A stretch of DNA of 64,000 bases, from assembly GCF_902459505.1 (NCBI RefSeq), contig NC_047096.1, forward strand, positions 18,008,501 to 18,072,500, read 5' to 3'. Made by a program: the position numbers and the translations under genes. The notes under the pieces were generated by a model, which had not been told where the DNA came from, searched no databases, and saw only the letters and a program-made list of their open reading frames with translations. Of this stretch, positions 18,695 to 29,800 are shown piece after piece. Numbering within the stretch: the first letter of the stretch is position 1; each line of letters starts with the position of its first letter. This DNA comes from Geotrypetes seraphini. Taxonomy: Eukaryota; Chordata; Amphibia; Gymnophiona; Dermophiidae.

Positions 18695-19770
18695 TTTCTC
18701 TTGGCACATAAAGGCCAAATGGCATATCCAATCTGCCCATCCGCATCATCCACTATCTTCTCCTCTCCCATATGCCTGTCCCACACTTTCTTGAATTCAG
18801 ACATAATCTTTGTTTCCACCAACTCTACTGGGAGACTATTCCACGCATCTACCACCCTTTCTGTAAATAAAGTATTTCTTTAGATTACGCCTGAACCAAT
18901 TACCTCTTAACTTCATCGCATGCCCTCTCACCCTGGGGTTTCCCATCAATTCAAAGAGACTCACCTCATGCATATTTATGCCACGCAGGTATTTAAATGT
19001 CTCTTTCATATTTCCCCTCTTCCACCTTTCCTCCAAAGTATACATATTGAGATGTTTAAGTCTGGCCCCATACTCCATATTCCTCTAGCCCGACTCCATC
19101 CTTTTGATATCTTTTTGAAGGTATGGTCTCTAGAACTGTACACAATATTCTAAATGAGGTATCGCCAGAGTTTTACACAGGGACATCATTACCTCCTTTT
19201 TCCTACTGGCCAACCAGGCATCCTAGCTTTTGCTGTTGCTTTTCTACCTATTTGGCCTCTTAAAGATCACTACATATGATCACACACAAGTTCCACTCCT
19301 CTTTTGTGCACCGTTCCCTTGGATTTCTGCAGCCCAAATGCAACAACCTGCATTTCTTAGCATTAAATCTTAGCTACCAAATTCCAGACCATTCTTGAAG
19401 CTTTGCTAGATCCTTCCTCGTGTTCTTCACACCATGAGGGGGGGTGTCTGCTCTATTGCAGATGTTTGTTTTTTTACGCAATATTGCTTACAAAAATGTT
19501 AAAGAGAACAGGGCTAAGAACTGAACCTTGTAGATCTCATGCATATTCATTGGGGAAATCCTGAAAACCCGACTGGATTGCGGCCCTCGAGGAGGGACTT
19601 TGACACCCCTGTTGTGGCACATCACTGGTAACATCCCTTTCCTCCGTGTGAGTTCCATTTACTGCTACCCGCTGTCGCTTTCCATTCAACCAGGTCATAA
19701 CCCAGTCTGTCACTTTGGGCCCATACCGCGGGTGCTCAGTTATTTAATTAGACATCTGTGTGTCAAAGGC
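18695..19770 (-). mobile_element. CR1-like LINE fragment interrupted by a hAT-like MITE
   Basis: The - strand encodes LKHLNMYTLEERWKRGNMKE, then WNSLPVELVETKIMSEFKK, i.e. the RT C-terminus. A MITE right part (19528-19607) interrupts it; RT-region sequence resumes to about 19770. Frames are broken. Confidence 0.8.
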
Positions 19771-19774
19771 TTTT

Positions 19775-19930
19775 GCGAGTGGTTAGGGCTGCCTCAGCAC
19801 CCTGAGGTTGTGAGTTTGATCCCAACCTGCTCCTTGTGACTCTCTGCAAGTCACTTAACACTCCATTGTGCCAGTTACCACAGTCAAATTGTGGACCTGC
19901 AGAGACAGATAGAGAAAACAGGTAAGAGTC
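19775..19930 (+). mobile_element. tRNA-derived SINE
   Basis: Starts GAGTGGTTAGGGCTGCC (A-box-like), then GTGAGTTTGATCCCAACC (B-box-like), then the GTGACTCTCTGCAAGTCAC core-like block. The reverse version is at 20700-20925. Confidence 0.7.
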
Positions 19931-19932
19931 TA

Positions 19933-20343
19933 CACTTTCCCCTCCCTATTCGTGGTTTCGATTATCCACAATTTTATTTTTTTTTGGGGGGGGAAGCATA
20001 GTTTAGGACCTTCCCGCCTTCAGCATTTCACAGATCACTCCTTACCTGATGGTCTTTCGGGGCAGGAGCGAACTTCCTACACTTGTGCCCCGTGTAGATC
20101 GCCAATAGAGACTATGGGAACTCACGGCAATCATTTCCTATTGGCAATCTGCATGGGGCAGGAGTGTAGGAAGTTCGCTCCTGCCCCGAAAGCCCGCTAG
20201 ACCACCAGGTAAGGCCGGGATGCCGGGGGGAAGGCGGATGGGAAACGGGGGTGAGTTAGAGCCAGACGAGAAGTTATTGGCAGTTTTTCACACTTTGCGA
20301 TCTGGCTCTGCCCCTATCCCCCGTGAATACCAAGGGAGAAGTG
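19933..20343. mobile_element. Tigger-like MITE flanked by TA, with an internal inverted repeat
   Basis: Termini CACTTTCCCCTCCCTATTCG and its complement-like CCAAGGGAGAAGTG, with TA on both sides. Inside, 20051-20190 forms a second hairpin whose arms share TTTCGGGGCAGGAGCGAAC. Confidence 0.7.
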
Positions 20344-20369
20344 TATAATTACTATTCAATGACGTGTAA

Positions 20370-20625
20370 ACTTATATTACATTTAGAGCCAAGCTAAAAA
20401 CTTACTTATTAATTTATTTTTTTTAGTTTAAGTATGTTTTAATTTCTTTTATGATTTGGTTTTACCTTTCAATTAGGTATCTCTTAATACAGCAACTAAA
20501 TGATTGATTTTTTCTGTTCTTATCTTTGTAACATGATTATTTGGTGTTCTTTTCCTTTTTTAATTGATGTGCACCGCACTGATGTTATAATCGAAGAGTG
20601 GTATATAAATGAAAATAAACATAAA
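20370..20625 (+). mobile_element. L2-like LINE 3' end
   Basis: FRAKLKTYL-like codons at its start, then a 3' UTR ending GAGTGGTATATAAATGAAAA. Confidence 0.5.
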
Positions 20626-20699
20626 ACCAACTGCTTTGAGTGAATCTCTTCAAGAAAAAGGCAGTTAATAAATCTAAAATAATAAAATCTAAATACACT

Positions 20700-20925
20700 A
20701 TATTTATTTATTTTAGTATTTATATACCACTTATAGCCTAAACGGTTTACATAAAGGTACTTTAAGCGTTTCCCTATCTGTCCTGGTGGGTTCACTATCT
20801 ATCTAATGTAGGGGCAGTGGAGGATTAGGTGACTTGCCAGGGTCTTAGGGAGCAGCATGGGAATTGAATACCCAACCTCAGGGTGCTGAGGCTGTAGCTC
20901 TAACCACTACCACACTCCCCTCCAA
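20700..20925 (-). mobile_element. tRNA-SINE (MIR/L2-like), fairly complete
   Basis: Reading the - strand: GTTAGAGCTACAGCCTCAGC, then the ACCCTGAGGTTGGG B-box region, then CCCTGGCAAGTCACC, and an AACCG-type tail ending in AT-rich sequence. Confidence 0.7.
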
Positions 20926-21225
20926 CCAATCCCCTGGTGACCCAGTCAACGAAATTGAAACCAAGTTGCCTTGGTTTCTATAATTCATTGGATTCCAGAA
21001 ACTTCACTATTCTGTTTTAAAAGCTTTTCACTTACCACAGAATACCCTGATACACCCAGAGAATGAATTTAGCTTGGAGTGACAGAGATAGAAGGTGATT
21101 TAATCAGGACTGAATTAAGAGATTTCCCTGCTACTCTGAGATTAGTTTAAACACAGTAAATCCAAGTTTTGTGACATGTATCAAGTCTCCTACCTGACAA
21201 ATAGGTACAATTATGAGGTGTATGA

Positions 21226-21705
21226 TAGAGAATGACACCGTTCCCGTCCCCGCGGATAACCGTGAGAAATAATCCCATGCCATTTTCTAGTGTCTATTTC
21301 AACCTCAGTCCTTCTACACCAGCATTCTTCAAAGCAAAGCTTACGGGTCAGTGGTTGTGGCCATTCATACTCTGATTCTTCCCTCTCTCCTTAAAGAATG
21401 ACATGAAGATGGCGGGGACGGTGATGAATTTTGTCACCGTTAGAGAATGACACGGTGACAAAATTCATCACCGTTCCCGTCCCCGCGGATAACCGCGGTA
21501 AACAATCTTCATGTCATTCTTTAAGGAGAGAAGGAAGAATCAGTATGAATGGCCACAACCACTGACCCTCAAGCTTTGCTTTGAAGAATGCTGATGTAGA
21601 AGGACTGAGGCTGAAATAGACACTAAAAAATGAAATGGAATTATTTCCCGCGGTTATCTGCGGGGAAGGGAACGGTGATGAATTTTGTCACCGTGTCATT
21701 CTCTA
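21226..21705. mobile_element. Inverted dimer of a hAT-like MITE with perfect 8-bp target duplication
   Basis: TAGAGAATGACACCG at the left and GTGTCATTCTCTA at the right, flanked by GTGTATGA on both sides (21218-21225 and 21706-21713). The two halves meet near 21435 and are reverse complements of each other over some 200 bp. Confidence 0.88.
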
Positions 21706-21713
21706 GTGTATGA

Positions 21714-22181
21714 TAACCTCAGATATCTCATAGCTATTAATGGTAGCCATTATGCATCACACTTCTAGCAGAGATGTTATATATCTCATGATAGCATAGA
21801 ACTGTTCACCTGGCTGTGCTTTCTCCCCTAATATGGCATTAACAACAGTAAAATACCCAGAGAACACTGCATGTTCTGGTGTTTTTTTTGTGAACTTTAT
21901 TATCGGAGAGTAAGTGCTTTTGTACAGGTATCAAATAGCTCTATATTCAGAAACCTTAGGGGTAATACAGGTGCAATGTTGTCGTCTTATGCATACAGTC
22001 TGGCAGCATTTGCAGTGCTGGATATGAAGAGTAACATACTTTGTTCTCAAAAATCCCACAAAATCTGAATACACAAATATTTACACAACCATGAAAGGAC
22101 AGGAAGAGAAGGTTCCCTAAAGACAAGAATATTGCAACAGATGTATATCCAGTTCTGTCTTAGCTCTATGGTTCCACCTGA
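21714..22181. other. Intergenic, no recognised feature
   Basis: No gene or repeat family recognised. Confidence 0.45.
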
Positions 22182-22363
22182 TGTTGCCAGGTGGATTCAG
22201 ATTTGCCAACGGAGTTTATCCAGCCCTGAATTTATCCCATTGCATTTAGGGACTTGCAGTTTCTTGCTTTTCTTGGGGAATGCAATGGGGAAATCAGGAA
22301 CTGCAAGTAAACCCAGGACTGGATCAATCCTATTGGGCAAATCTGGATCCAGTTGGCAACCCT
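22182..22363. mobile_element. Palindromic MITE, AGGGTTGCCAACTGG ends
   Basis: Left TGTTGCCAGGTGGATTCAGA and right TCTGGATCCAGTTGGCAACC are inverted; the AGGGTTGCCA terminus resembles the MITE at 4001-4210. Confidence 0.6.
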
Positions 22364-23124
22364 AGTTCCACCATTAGTGATAAGCCTCATCTAGTGACAA
22401 AAAATGGATTCAATAGGTAAACAGGAAATTCAGGAATGTCTTTGTCAAGAATATTTTTTCATAGTGGGGCCCCAGTCTATAACAACTCTTTTGGTAAATT
22501 GTGAAAGGTAAGTCATTTTTGTTGCTGGCAAAGATGAGCTCCCCCTAGTGATAGCTGTGAACTTAATCCAATAAATTGAGATAATTGAGCTTTGCTTCTG
22601 GTAAGCGGCTTTCTTTTTGGTAGATTGACAGAGCTTTTATGAAGTTTGTTTTGGTTGCGATACATTTTAGCATTTCTGTCAGCAGTCAAAGCACCTTGAC
22701 TGCAGATGCCAAAAGAGTTAAAGTGACACTATTAATTATCTAGGCTTTAAGAGATAGAAAGCAACTTGCATAATCCAATTTAGCACTGAAAGTAACTTTG
22801 TGTCTGTCTACGGGCAATGAGAGAAGGATAAAATGGTCCTGGAATTCAGACTCCACTGTCTATACTGTATTCTGAGAATCACATTTCTGCTGCTAATGGG
22901 GAAAGCACTACAAATCCCAGAATCCAACATAGGCAGCTAAAATGAGGACTACGAAAAGGATGCACAGCAAACCAGACACAGAGAAACTGAAGGAGCTATA
23001 TAATATGGTGGGGAAAAGCAAGTCGTGATCCATACATTCAAAAGACCTAGCAGACTTCAATAAGGTACCAGAAAAAAAAGCTTGAGAAGCTCAAAGACAA
23101 AGGATCATCATATGAAGGCAAAGA
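22364..23124. other. Intergenic, no recognised feature
   Basis: No gene or classified repeat. Confidence 0.4.
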
Positions 23125-23545
23125 GGGGAAGGCCGAGAAGGAACACAAGAAAATACTTTTCCACTGAGAAAGCAGCAGACACCTAGAATAGATTTCTAGC
23201 TGAGGTTATAGCAGCCAAAAGAGCCAAAAGAACTTAGGTTAAAGGCAGACTGGAGGGAGACAACTAAGTTTAAGTAATATGACAGCAAAAAAGAAGGAGC
23301 AAGTGGGTAAACTCAGTGGATAAAACTATCTTTACATATGCACAGCTTCAGTGTTTCCATTTAGGAACTAGTATATGGCTAGTGATCCAGCAGGCAGTTA
23401 GGTTTACAGGATATCCATAAATTAGATAAATTTTGGTATATTATAGCTTCAGTACATGCAAATTTATCTCATGCATATTTGTTGTGAATATCTCCTGAAT
23501 GGCTGTGGAGTCGTCAAGAACGGATCTGGGAAACCCTCATTCCAA
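23125..23545. mobile_element. LINE tail (+) and decayed hAT-like MITE
   Basis: 23125-23290 resembles a LINE C-terminus and tail (TTTTCCACTGAGAAAGC then TTCTAGCTGAGG). 23370-23545 has the TTATCTCATGCATATTTG block of hAT-like MITEs. Confidence 0.4.
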
Positions 23546-24494
23546 TATGAAGGCAATGTAGGATTGTATAATTACCCTACAATAATTCACCTCAGCTGCA
23601 TGTGAATCATGATGTTGCAAATGAAGCCATTTCTTATGTCTGCAAGCGAAGGGGGGGGGGGGAGGGGTTTTCTGTGATAAGTCTCTTAAAATAATGACAC
23701 TACTTAACGATCCACAAAATTATCTATATATAAAAATATATATCAGGCAAAAAAAATGTGTGGAAAAAAAAGAATAGTAGATTTCTCATATATTATACAT
23801 AAAATGCAAATTTAATTTGCTTATTGGTCACAGTGCTGTTGAGCTCACACAGCTGTTTTGAGACACAGACACAACTGCTCATTGTGTCAGCCTGTGATTA
23901 GGTCACAGTAGTCCTGTTTCACAACTATTTTGGGTCATTGCACAACAGCATAAAAAAATTACATCATCATATTAATATCATCATCATCATAATATCATCT
24001 AGTTACTGTTCCTCCCCTCAAGCTGAGAAGTCCTTCATCTACAGTCCTGCCTGTGGGCGGTGCTGTTTCTCTATCACATTTTCAAAAGTGAGGAACAGAT
24101 AAGCCCTGCAGGACTCCAGGGACCCCGCCTGCTCTTAGCAACTGAAAGCACAATATTGAAGCACTGCCCCCCACTGGCAGCAATGCAACTGGAGGACTCT
24201 GGCTCAGCTTAGAGTGGTGGTTCTCAACCAGTGTGTCATCAACAGCTGGGAAGTATGTCCCCAGAAATCTGACAGACAACAACATACTTGTGCTTTTCTC
24301 AACCACCATATGCTGCAGGTTGGGGTGAGTTGAGACGTCAGGTTCTTGAAATTTCCATAATTGGTCCCTACTTCAGTCACTAGACCCAACTGAAAATGTT
24401 TCAACCCACACCTCTTCCACTCTGACACTCAACCACCATTGTTATCTGTATTTCCCTTGCATCACTGTTAACAATTAAAATGATATATAGGATT
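23546..24494. other. Intergenic, unclassified
   Basis: Holds a poly-G run at 23650-23665 and ATC-rich sequence at 23960-24000. No gene recognised. Confidence 0.4.
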
Positions 24495-26811
24495 TTTATT
24501 TTGTTCCAAAGCAAACTGTAATGTTCAGTGTGTCACACATGTGAGCATTGTCTGCCAGGAGTGTCACAACAGAAGAAAGACTAAGAATCACTGGCTTAAG
24601 AGGGATAACAGGGTGACAGAATTTGGGGATAACCGCGGGAAACTATCTGGTGTCATTCTTTAGTGTCTACATCAAGGCTTGAGGATCAGTGGCTGTGGCC
24701 ATTCATACTCTGATTCTTATGTGAGTATAGGATAATGAAGGCATTCTGATATCACTAATGGGTGTTGGCTCTTAGGCATTGGTGGAACGAGGCATTATGA
24801 CATCACAATCTCAGCTCTGGAATGTTGCTACTATTTGGGCTTCTGCCAGGTACTTGGGTTGGCCTCTGCTGGAAACAGGATACTGAGCTTGATGGACCTT
24901 CGGTCTGTCCCATTATGGCAACGCTTATGGTCTTATATTTTAACCATCCTGTGTCATCCTTTAGTGTATCTCAACCATCTCAGTCCTTCTACACCAGCAT
25001 TTGTCAATGCAAGGCTTGAGAGTCAGTGGCTGTCCCCATTCATGCTCTGATTTTTCCCTCTCTCCTTAAAGAATGACATGGGGATGGTTTCCTGCAGCTA
25101 TTCTCTAGGAACAGCGGATCCAGCTCTAGTGCACTTGCTCATACTACAGACTCCACCTGTGTGCACCACAGCCGGTGCTGCTCATGATGTAACTTCCTAA
25201 GGAGGAGGAGGCGGATGAGGCCCTGCACATAATTTAATTTAGCTTTGCAGCTTCTGGAGTCAGGGAGACAGCGGCAGGAACAGGAAGGGAAGATCACCTT
25301 TCCTATTTGTTCGTGTTGCTGTGGACTTGTGCAGGCAGTGGCCCAACAGAGATATTGGTGAGTGAAGGGGGGGGTGGAGGGCAAGAAATTGACGGGGCAA
25401 TTGTGAGGCGAGGGGACATATTGGGACGATGGTGAAGGATGGGACTCATAGGAGGAAAGAGAGAGGACTGTGGGGGGGTGGGGAAGAGAGAGACGGGTGA
25501 TACTGGATGGAGAGGGGGAAAAGAGATGGAGATGCACCCCCAAGGATTTTAATTTGGACCACCAAACCCTTGCCCCATCCCACTTTAGCCTCTCCAACCA
25601 TCTAGGGAAAAACATCAGACAGGAAGACCATGAAGGACATGCCCATCCAATGTACCAGGGCGGATGCTAAACCAAAGGCTTATAGATAAGAGACTAGAGC
25701 CACTAGGTGGTTCTGCTAAACCCAATTCTGTACAATTGAATAGGCCTGGTATTGAGCTTGATGGGAGGGGAATAGCAACCATTCCCCTGTGGAATATGAC
25801 TAGCCCATGAAAAAGAACTGCGAGCTCCTGGATAGAATGGAATTCAGAACCCCGATATTGTGATGCTGACACTCGGCATTGAGGTAAATTGCCTTTGATG
25901 GTGATTTCTATGTGCATGGGTGCCTCAATAGTCAAGAACTATAGGAATTCTGACCTGCACTGCATCAATCATTTGCGAGCATTCAGGTTCAAAATTGGAC
26001 GTTACTGATGGGGTTAACTCCTGCTGTTCTCATTCCAGTACTGAGTCTCGGTTCTGTTACAGACACTACAAAAACTATCCTGGCTCCATGCCCTGAGGAA
26101 GCATCAACCCCTAATACACAATACCTGTTAATTTTATGGCTTTAAATAAATTCAGTGCCGAACCACCAAAGAAACTCTTGATCTAAATATATCCCGCTGG
26201 TGGGAAATCTACTTGCCGAGGCACTCTCTCATCTTGTCATATCGAGCCAAACAAAAAGCAAAACATTGTGCCCATTATATTAAGCTCTTGGGAAGTCCCC
26301 TCTGCAAAAAGTCTGATGTCACTTCTGTCTATTATTTTGAATAGTCTTTGCTGAACATACGCAGAGCTACGAGACAGAGACAGGAAACAAGAGCAAAATG
26401 TATTCCCTACGCACAGTTTATCCATTCATCCTCCCCTGATGGATATCCATAATTTGTCCGAGAACACAGCACTCTCCTTCTGGAGCTCACACTTGCAAAG
26501 TCCCTCTCTGATTCTCTTGGAGAATTAAAACAAACAAACAACAATATCTTCCACACAAGGAATAAACAAAATCTCTATAAAAATAAATACCATTTCCCCT
26601 CCTGTATCTGGTTGATGGCGGTAGACCCCCACCAGTGTGGAGCATGTTCCTTGCCTTTCAGTCTGAGCAGAGAAGAAACCAGTGCTTGGATCCAGGGGCC
26701 ATGGAGGAGTATTGACGTTGTTCCTTGATGGTAGAAATTAGGTAACAAGATACAGAAACTTCTTTTCTCCTCCAGTGTTGCGGCCTGCAAGGAGAGTGGT
26801 CTTTTTTCTTT
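24495..26811 (-). other. Probable LMOD1 3' UTR; candidate poly(A) signals
   Basis: Reverse-strand AATAAA lies at 24495-24500, and ATTAAA at 25548-25553 and 25233-25238. A 3' UTR of up to about 2 kb is typical for LMOD1. Which site is used cannot be decided. The distal part (24595-25110) is a hAT-like element. 25111-26811 otherwise has no recognised repeat apart from purine-rich sequence at 25340-25530, which fits retained UTR sequence. Confidence 0.35.
24595..25110. mobile_element. hAT-like MITE relative with embedded CR1 tail
   Basis: Shares TCAGTGGCTGTGGCCATTC and TCCTTAAAGAATGACATG with the dimer at 21226-21705, and the GGCATTGGTGGAACGAGGC unit with 1-315. 24815-24940 is a CR1 3' tail (GCTTGATGGACCTTCGGTC). 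Confidence 0.65.
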
Positions 26812-26838
26812 TTATTGCAATAATTTTGGCACCTCCAC
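26812..26838 (-). CDS. LMOD1: LMOD1 coding exon 3 (last eight residues and stop)
   Basis: On the - strand, CCCTTTGCAG is followed by codons for VEVPKLLQ and TAA. The phase (0) matches the exon-2 donor, and the peptide equals the human LMOD1 C-terminus as I recall it. The valine completes the LKKV of the WH2 motif, so an intron splits that motif. Such a short frame is easily missed by ORF finding. Confidence 0.93.
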   Translation of the reverse strand: MEVPKLLQ

Positions 26839-29800
26839 CTGCAAAGGGAACATAATCCATTAACTTCTAGGCATGGGTTTCTTACGATAGTGGAGGCTGA
26901 TTTCTGTGCTGCTGTGTTAACAGAATGGTTCAACGTGAATGCACACTTACACATATACACGTGCATTATTATTCACACATCTCCAGCTCTCTCTCCCATC
27001 TTCTCTTGCCTTTAGCTCTTGTACTCTTTCTCTCTCTTTCAGTTCTTTAATTCTCTATTTCTCTGTTTCTGTTTCCTTTGCTGAACATATGCAGAGATAT
27101 GGACAGGTGATAAGAAGGACAAGTCGTAAAAATTCATGGCCTGTAATGTGGTAGGAAGCCAAAGGTCCTTGTACCGCACCATGGTGGCTGCACAGTTAGG
27201 ATACTAATTTATTTTTAATATTTTTTTTTATTTATATACCACTTATAGTCTAAGTGATTTACATTCAGGTACTCAAGCATTTTTCCTTATCTGTCCCGGT
27301 GGGCTCACACTATCTAATGTACCTGGGACAGTGGGGGACTAAGCGACTTGCCCAGGGTCACAGCAAACAGCATGGGATGTGACCTTTGTGCCAAAACATT
27401 GGTCCACCCCTGTCTTAAAAGATATCTCTTGCTTTGTTTGCAGCCGATTTATTAGTTCTCCTTTTAAACATCTCTTTTCTTCATCTAACTAGTCCCCAGG
27501 GCACACTTTTCTCCCGCAGGTCCTTTGTCTTTCTCTCTTCAGTTTGCCCCACTGATGTCATAGTCCAAATGATGCCGGTTGGCCCAAGGCCAGTGCCATT
27601 TTGGAATAGAGCCCTCATGACATTGGGCGGCTCTGGGGAGGATCCTTGAGAAAGCTAAGGCAAAACATGTTGGATCCAACCCTCCTGGGTCTAACCATGA
27701 GAAACATTACAAGGTAAGTTATGTATCTAATCTATTTAAGCTATCTCTTCTTGATTTTACTCAATCTATTAATAGACTACCAAAGATTATAAAAGGGTAT
27801 GTTTGGAGAGAATGTACTTATAGAATTTTGCATAGGGCTTATTTTTCCCAAATTCAAGCTTTTCATGCGAATTTAATAGATACTCCAATTTGTATTAAAT
27901 GTAATTAAGATCCTGGCACATTATCTCATGCTTTTTGGTTGTGTCCTTTGATCAACTCATTTTGGTCTGCCATCCTATTATTTTGGGTTCTTTATGGGGT
28001 AATTCGATAGTGGGTTGTCCTAGGGGAATAATTTTTGGTAAAGCATCAGCTTGTGGGTTTTTTGGCCAACTAAAATGTCTTTTATTTCAGAAAGCCTGTA
28101 TGATTGGGCATAAATGTATTATGCAATTTTGGTTGTAGAAAGAACCTCCAAGTTTTTGGCATTGGAGGAATCAATTACATCGCTTATTTTTATTTGAGAG
28201 TTGGGAGGTTCGAGGTTCGCCTAAAAAAACTCATCTTTTTATGGAGGTTTGGGATCCTTATATTCAGAATCTTTCACCAAAAATACGAAGTTTGGTTATC
28301 AATGATTTATTATGAAAATTAGGTTTAATAATTACATTCCAGTTATTTATTTTAATTCTTTATTTTTGTCAACTTTCATCCAGGGTGAGGGATTTCATTT
28401 AGGGGAAGATAGTGGGTAGGGGATGGAATTAAGGGGGGTGTAGATAAGATTGAATTAATTCATATGGAAATTAAATTTGAAAGAATGATTTAAATTTGTA
28501 TGAAATATTATTGTAATTCTTATTGTATTGAATGTATTTTTGTATTATCCTATTGTACTGATTATTTGATTCTTTCAATAAAAATTGTTAAGCTATTTAA
28601 AAGTTTACAAAATGAAAAATTAATATATATGTTTAGAAATTTATAGATAAAGGGTGGGCCAGTGATGAGAGGACACAAAGATCACCCCTATGAGCTATTG
28701 TTGAGTGGTGGAGTTGTGTTGCTGAGGCCCAGAAGAAAAGTATAAATCAGATTTGAGAAATTTTGCTTTGTAACTCGGGATTGCTTCCAGTAAAGGCATC
28801 AATTTAGAAATACAGTACATTAAATATTACTCCACATGTGGTACAAAGCCACAAATGATGTGGTATTTGAATTCACCTCTTCCAAATACCTCCTTAGACC
28901 TCAAATATAATTCTATAATCAAAAGTTATCGGAATATTATTATCCGGTTGGTGATCATATTCAAAAACATTCAAGCTTAAGATACTTTCACTTTTTTTTT
29001 TTTTTTTTTACCACCTACCTTTTTCAGCTGTTTGATGTTGCTAGATCGAATGGCATCCAAGAGCTGATCTCTAGAGTTTTTCTCAGACGGAACAACTTTT
29101 TCTATTATTCTTCTCTGTGATGCAGGAGAAAGAGAATTCCTGATGTTCTCATTAATTGATGGTGGAGCTAGGGGTGCCAGGGGAGGTGGGGGTGGAGGAG
29201 GAGCTGCAGGGATTCCATCCTTCTTGGGAGTACACTTAGGGGAAGACCATGGAGATGATTTTGGAGAAGACTGTGGAGAAGGTTTAGGAGAATTTTTTTG
29301 CATGCCTCCCACCTTTGGAACCTCAAGGCAATCCTTTTTCTCTGTTCCTTCCTGAGCCTGTTTCTGCTCCTGCAGCCGTTTCTGCCTCTGCTTATCCATA
29401 TTTCTACTCAATAAGTTGGTCACAGTCATACGTGGGCCTGCTAGTTCAAAATGGTAGCCCAATTTCAGTAGGGTGATGTTTTCCTTCAACATCTTTGCAA
29501 TCTCCATTTCAGTCTTTCCACCACAGATGTGCCTTTGGTTATGGAAACGTAGCTCTGTCAAAGTGTTGTTGTGCTGCAAGGCTCTGAAGATGGCCAGAAT
29601 TCCCTTGCCTGTGACATGATTGGAATCCAGATTGATACTTGTAATTGTCTTGTTTGTTCGTAACATGGCCGCAATGGCCAATGCAATGTGATCATCAGCA
29701 CGAGTATTGGCAAGGGCAAACATTTTGACCACAGTATTGAACTCCAAGGCTTCGGTGAAACTCATTAAGGTTTCAATGGTGATACAATCTGAGTTATTGA

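Larger units (their letters stand above)
26839..29018 (-). other. LMOD1 intron 2
   Basis: GT-AG on the - strand, phase 0, about 2.2 kb. It holds a SINE remnant, an L1-like LINE piece and some unique sequence. A poly-T tract at 28992-29009 lies directly behind the splice donor, read as poly-A on the gene strand. Confidence 0.85.

Noticed and set aside
25139-25615. 158-codon frame on the - strand
   Set aside because: Pro/Ser-rich reading of a purine-rich stretch in the presumed LMOD1 3' UTR; no domain and no similar frame elsewhere.
26811-26816. AATAAA on the - strand overlapping the LMOD1 stop codon
   Set aside because: Would leave no 3' UTR; it arises from the codons CAA-TAA followed by A-rich sequence.
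28977-29018. Lysine-rich C-terminal extension of the LMOD1 frame
   Set aside because: It reads through a GTAGGT donor into intronic poly-A. The downstream exon supplies the conserved VEVPKLLQ end.
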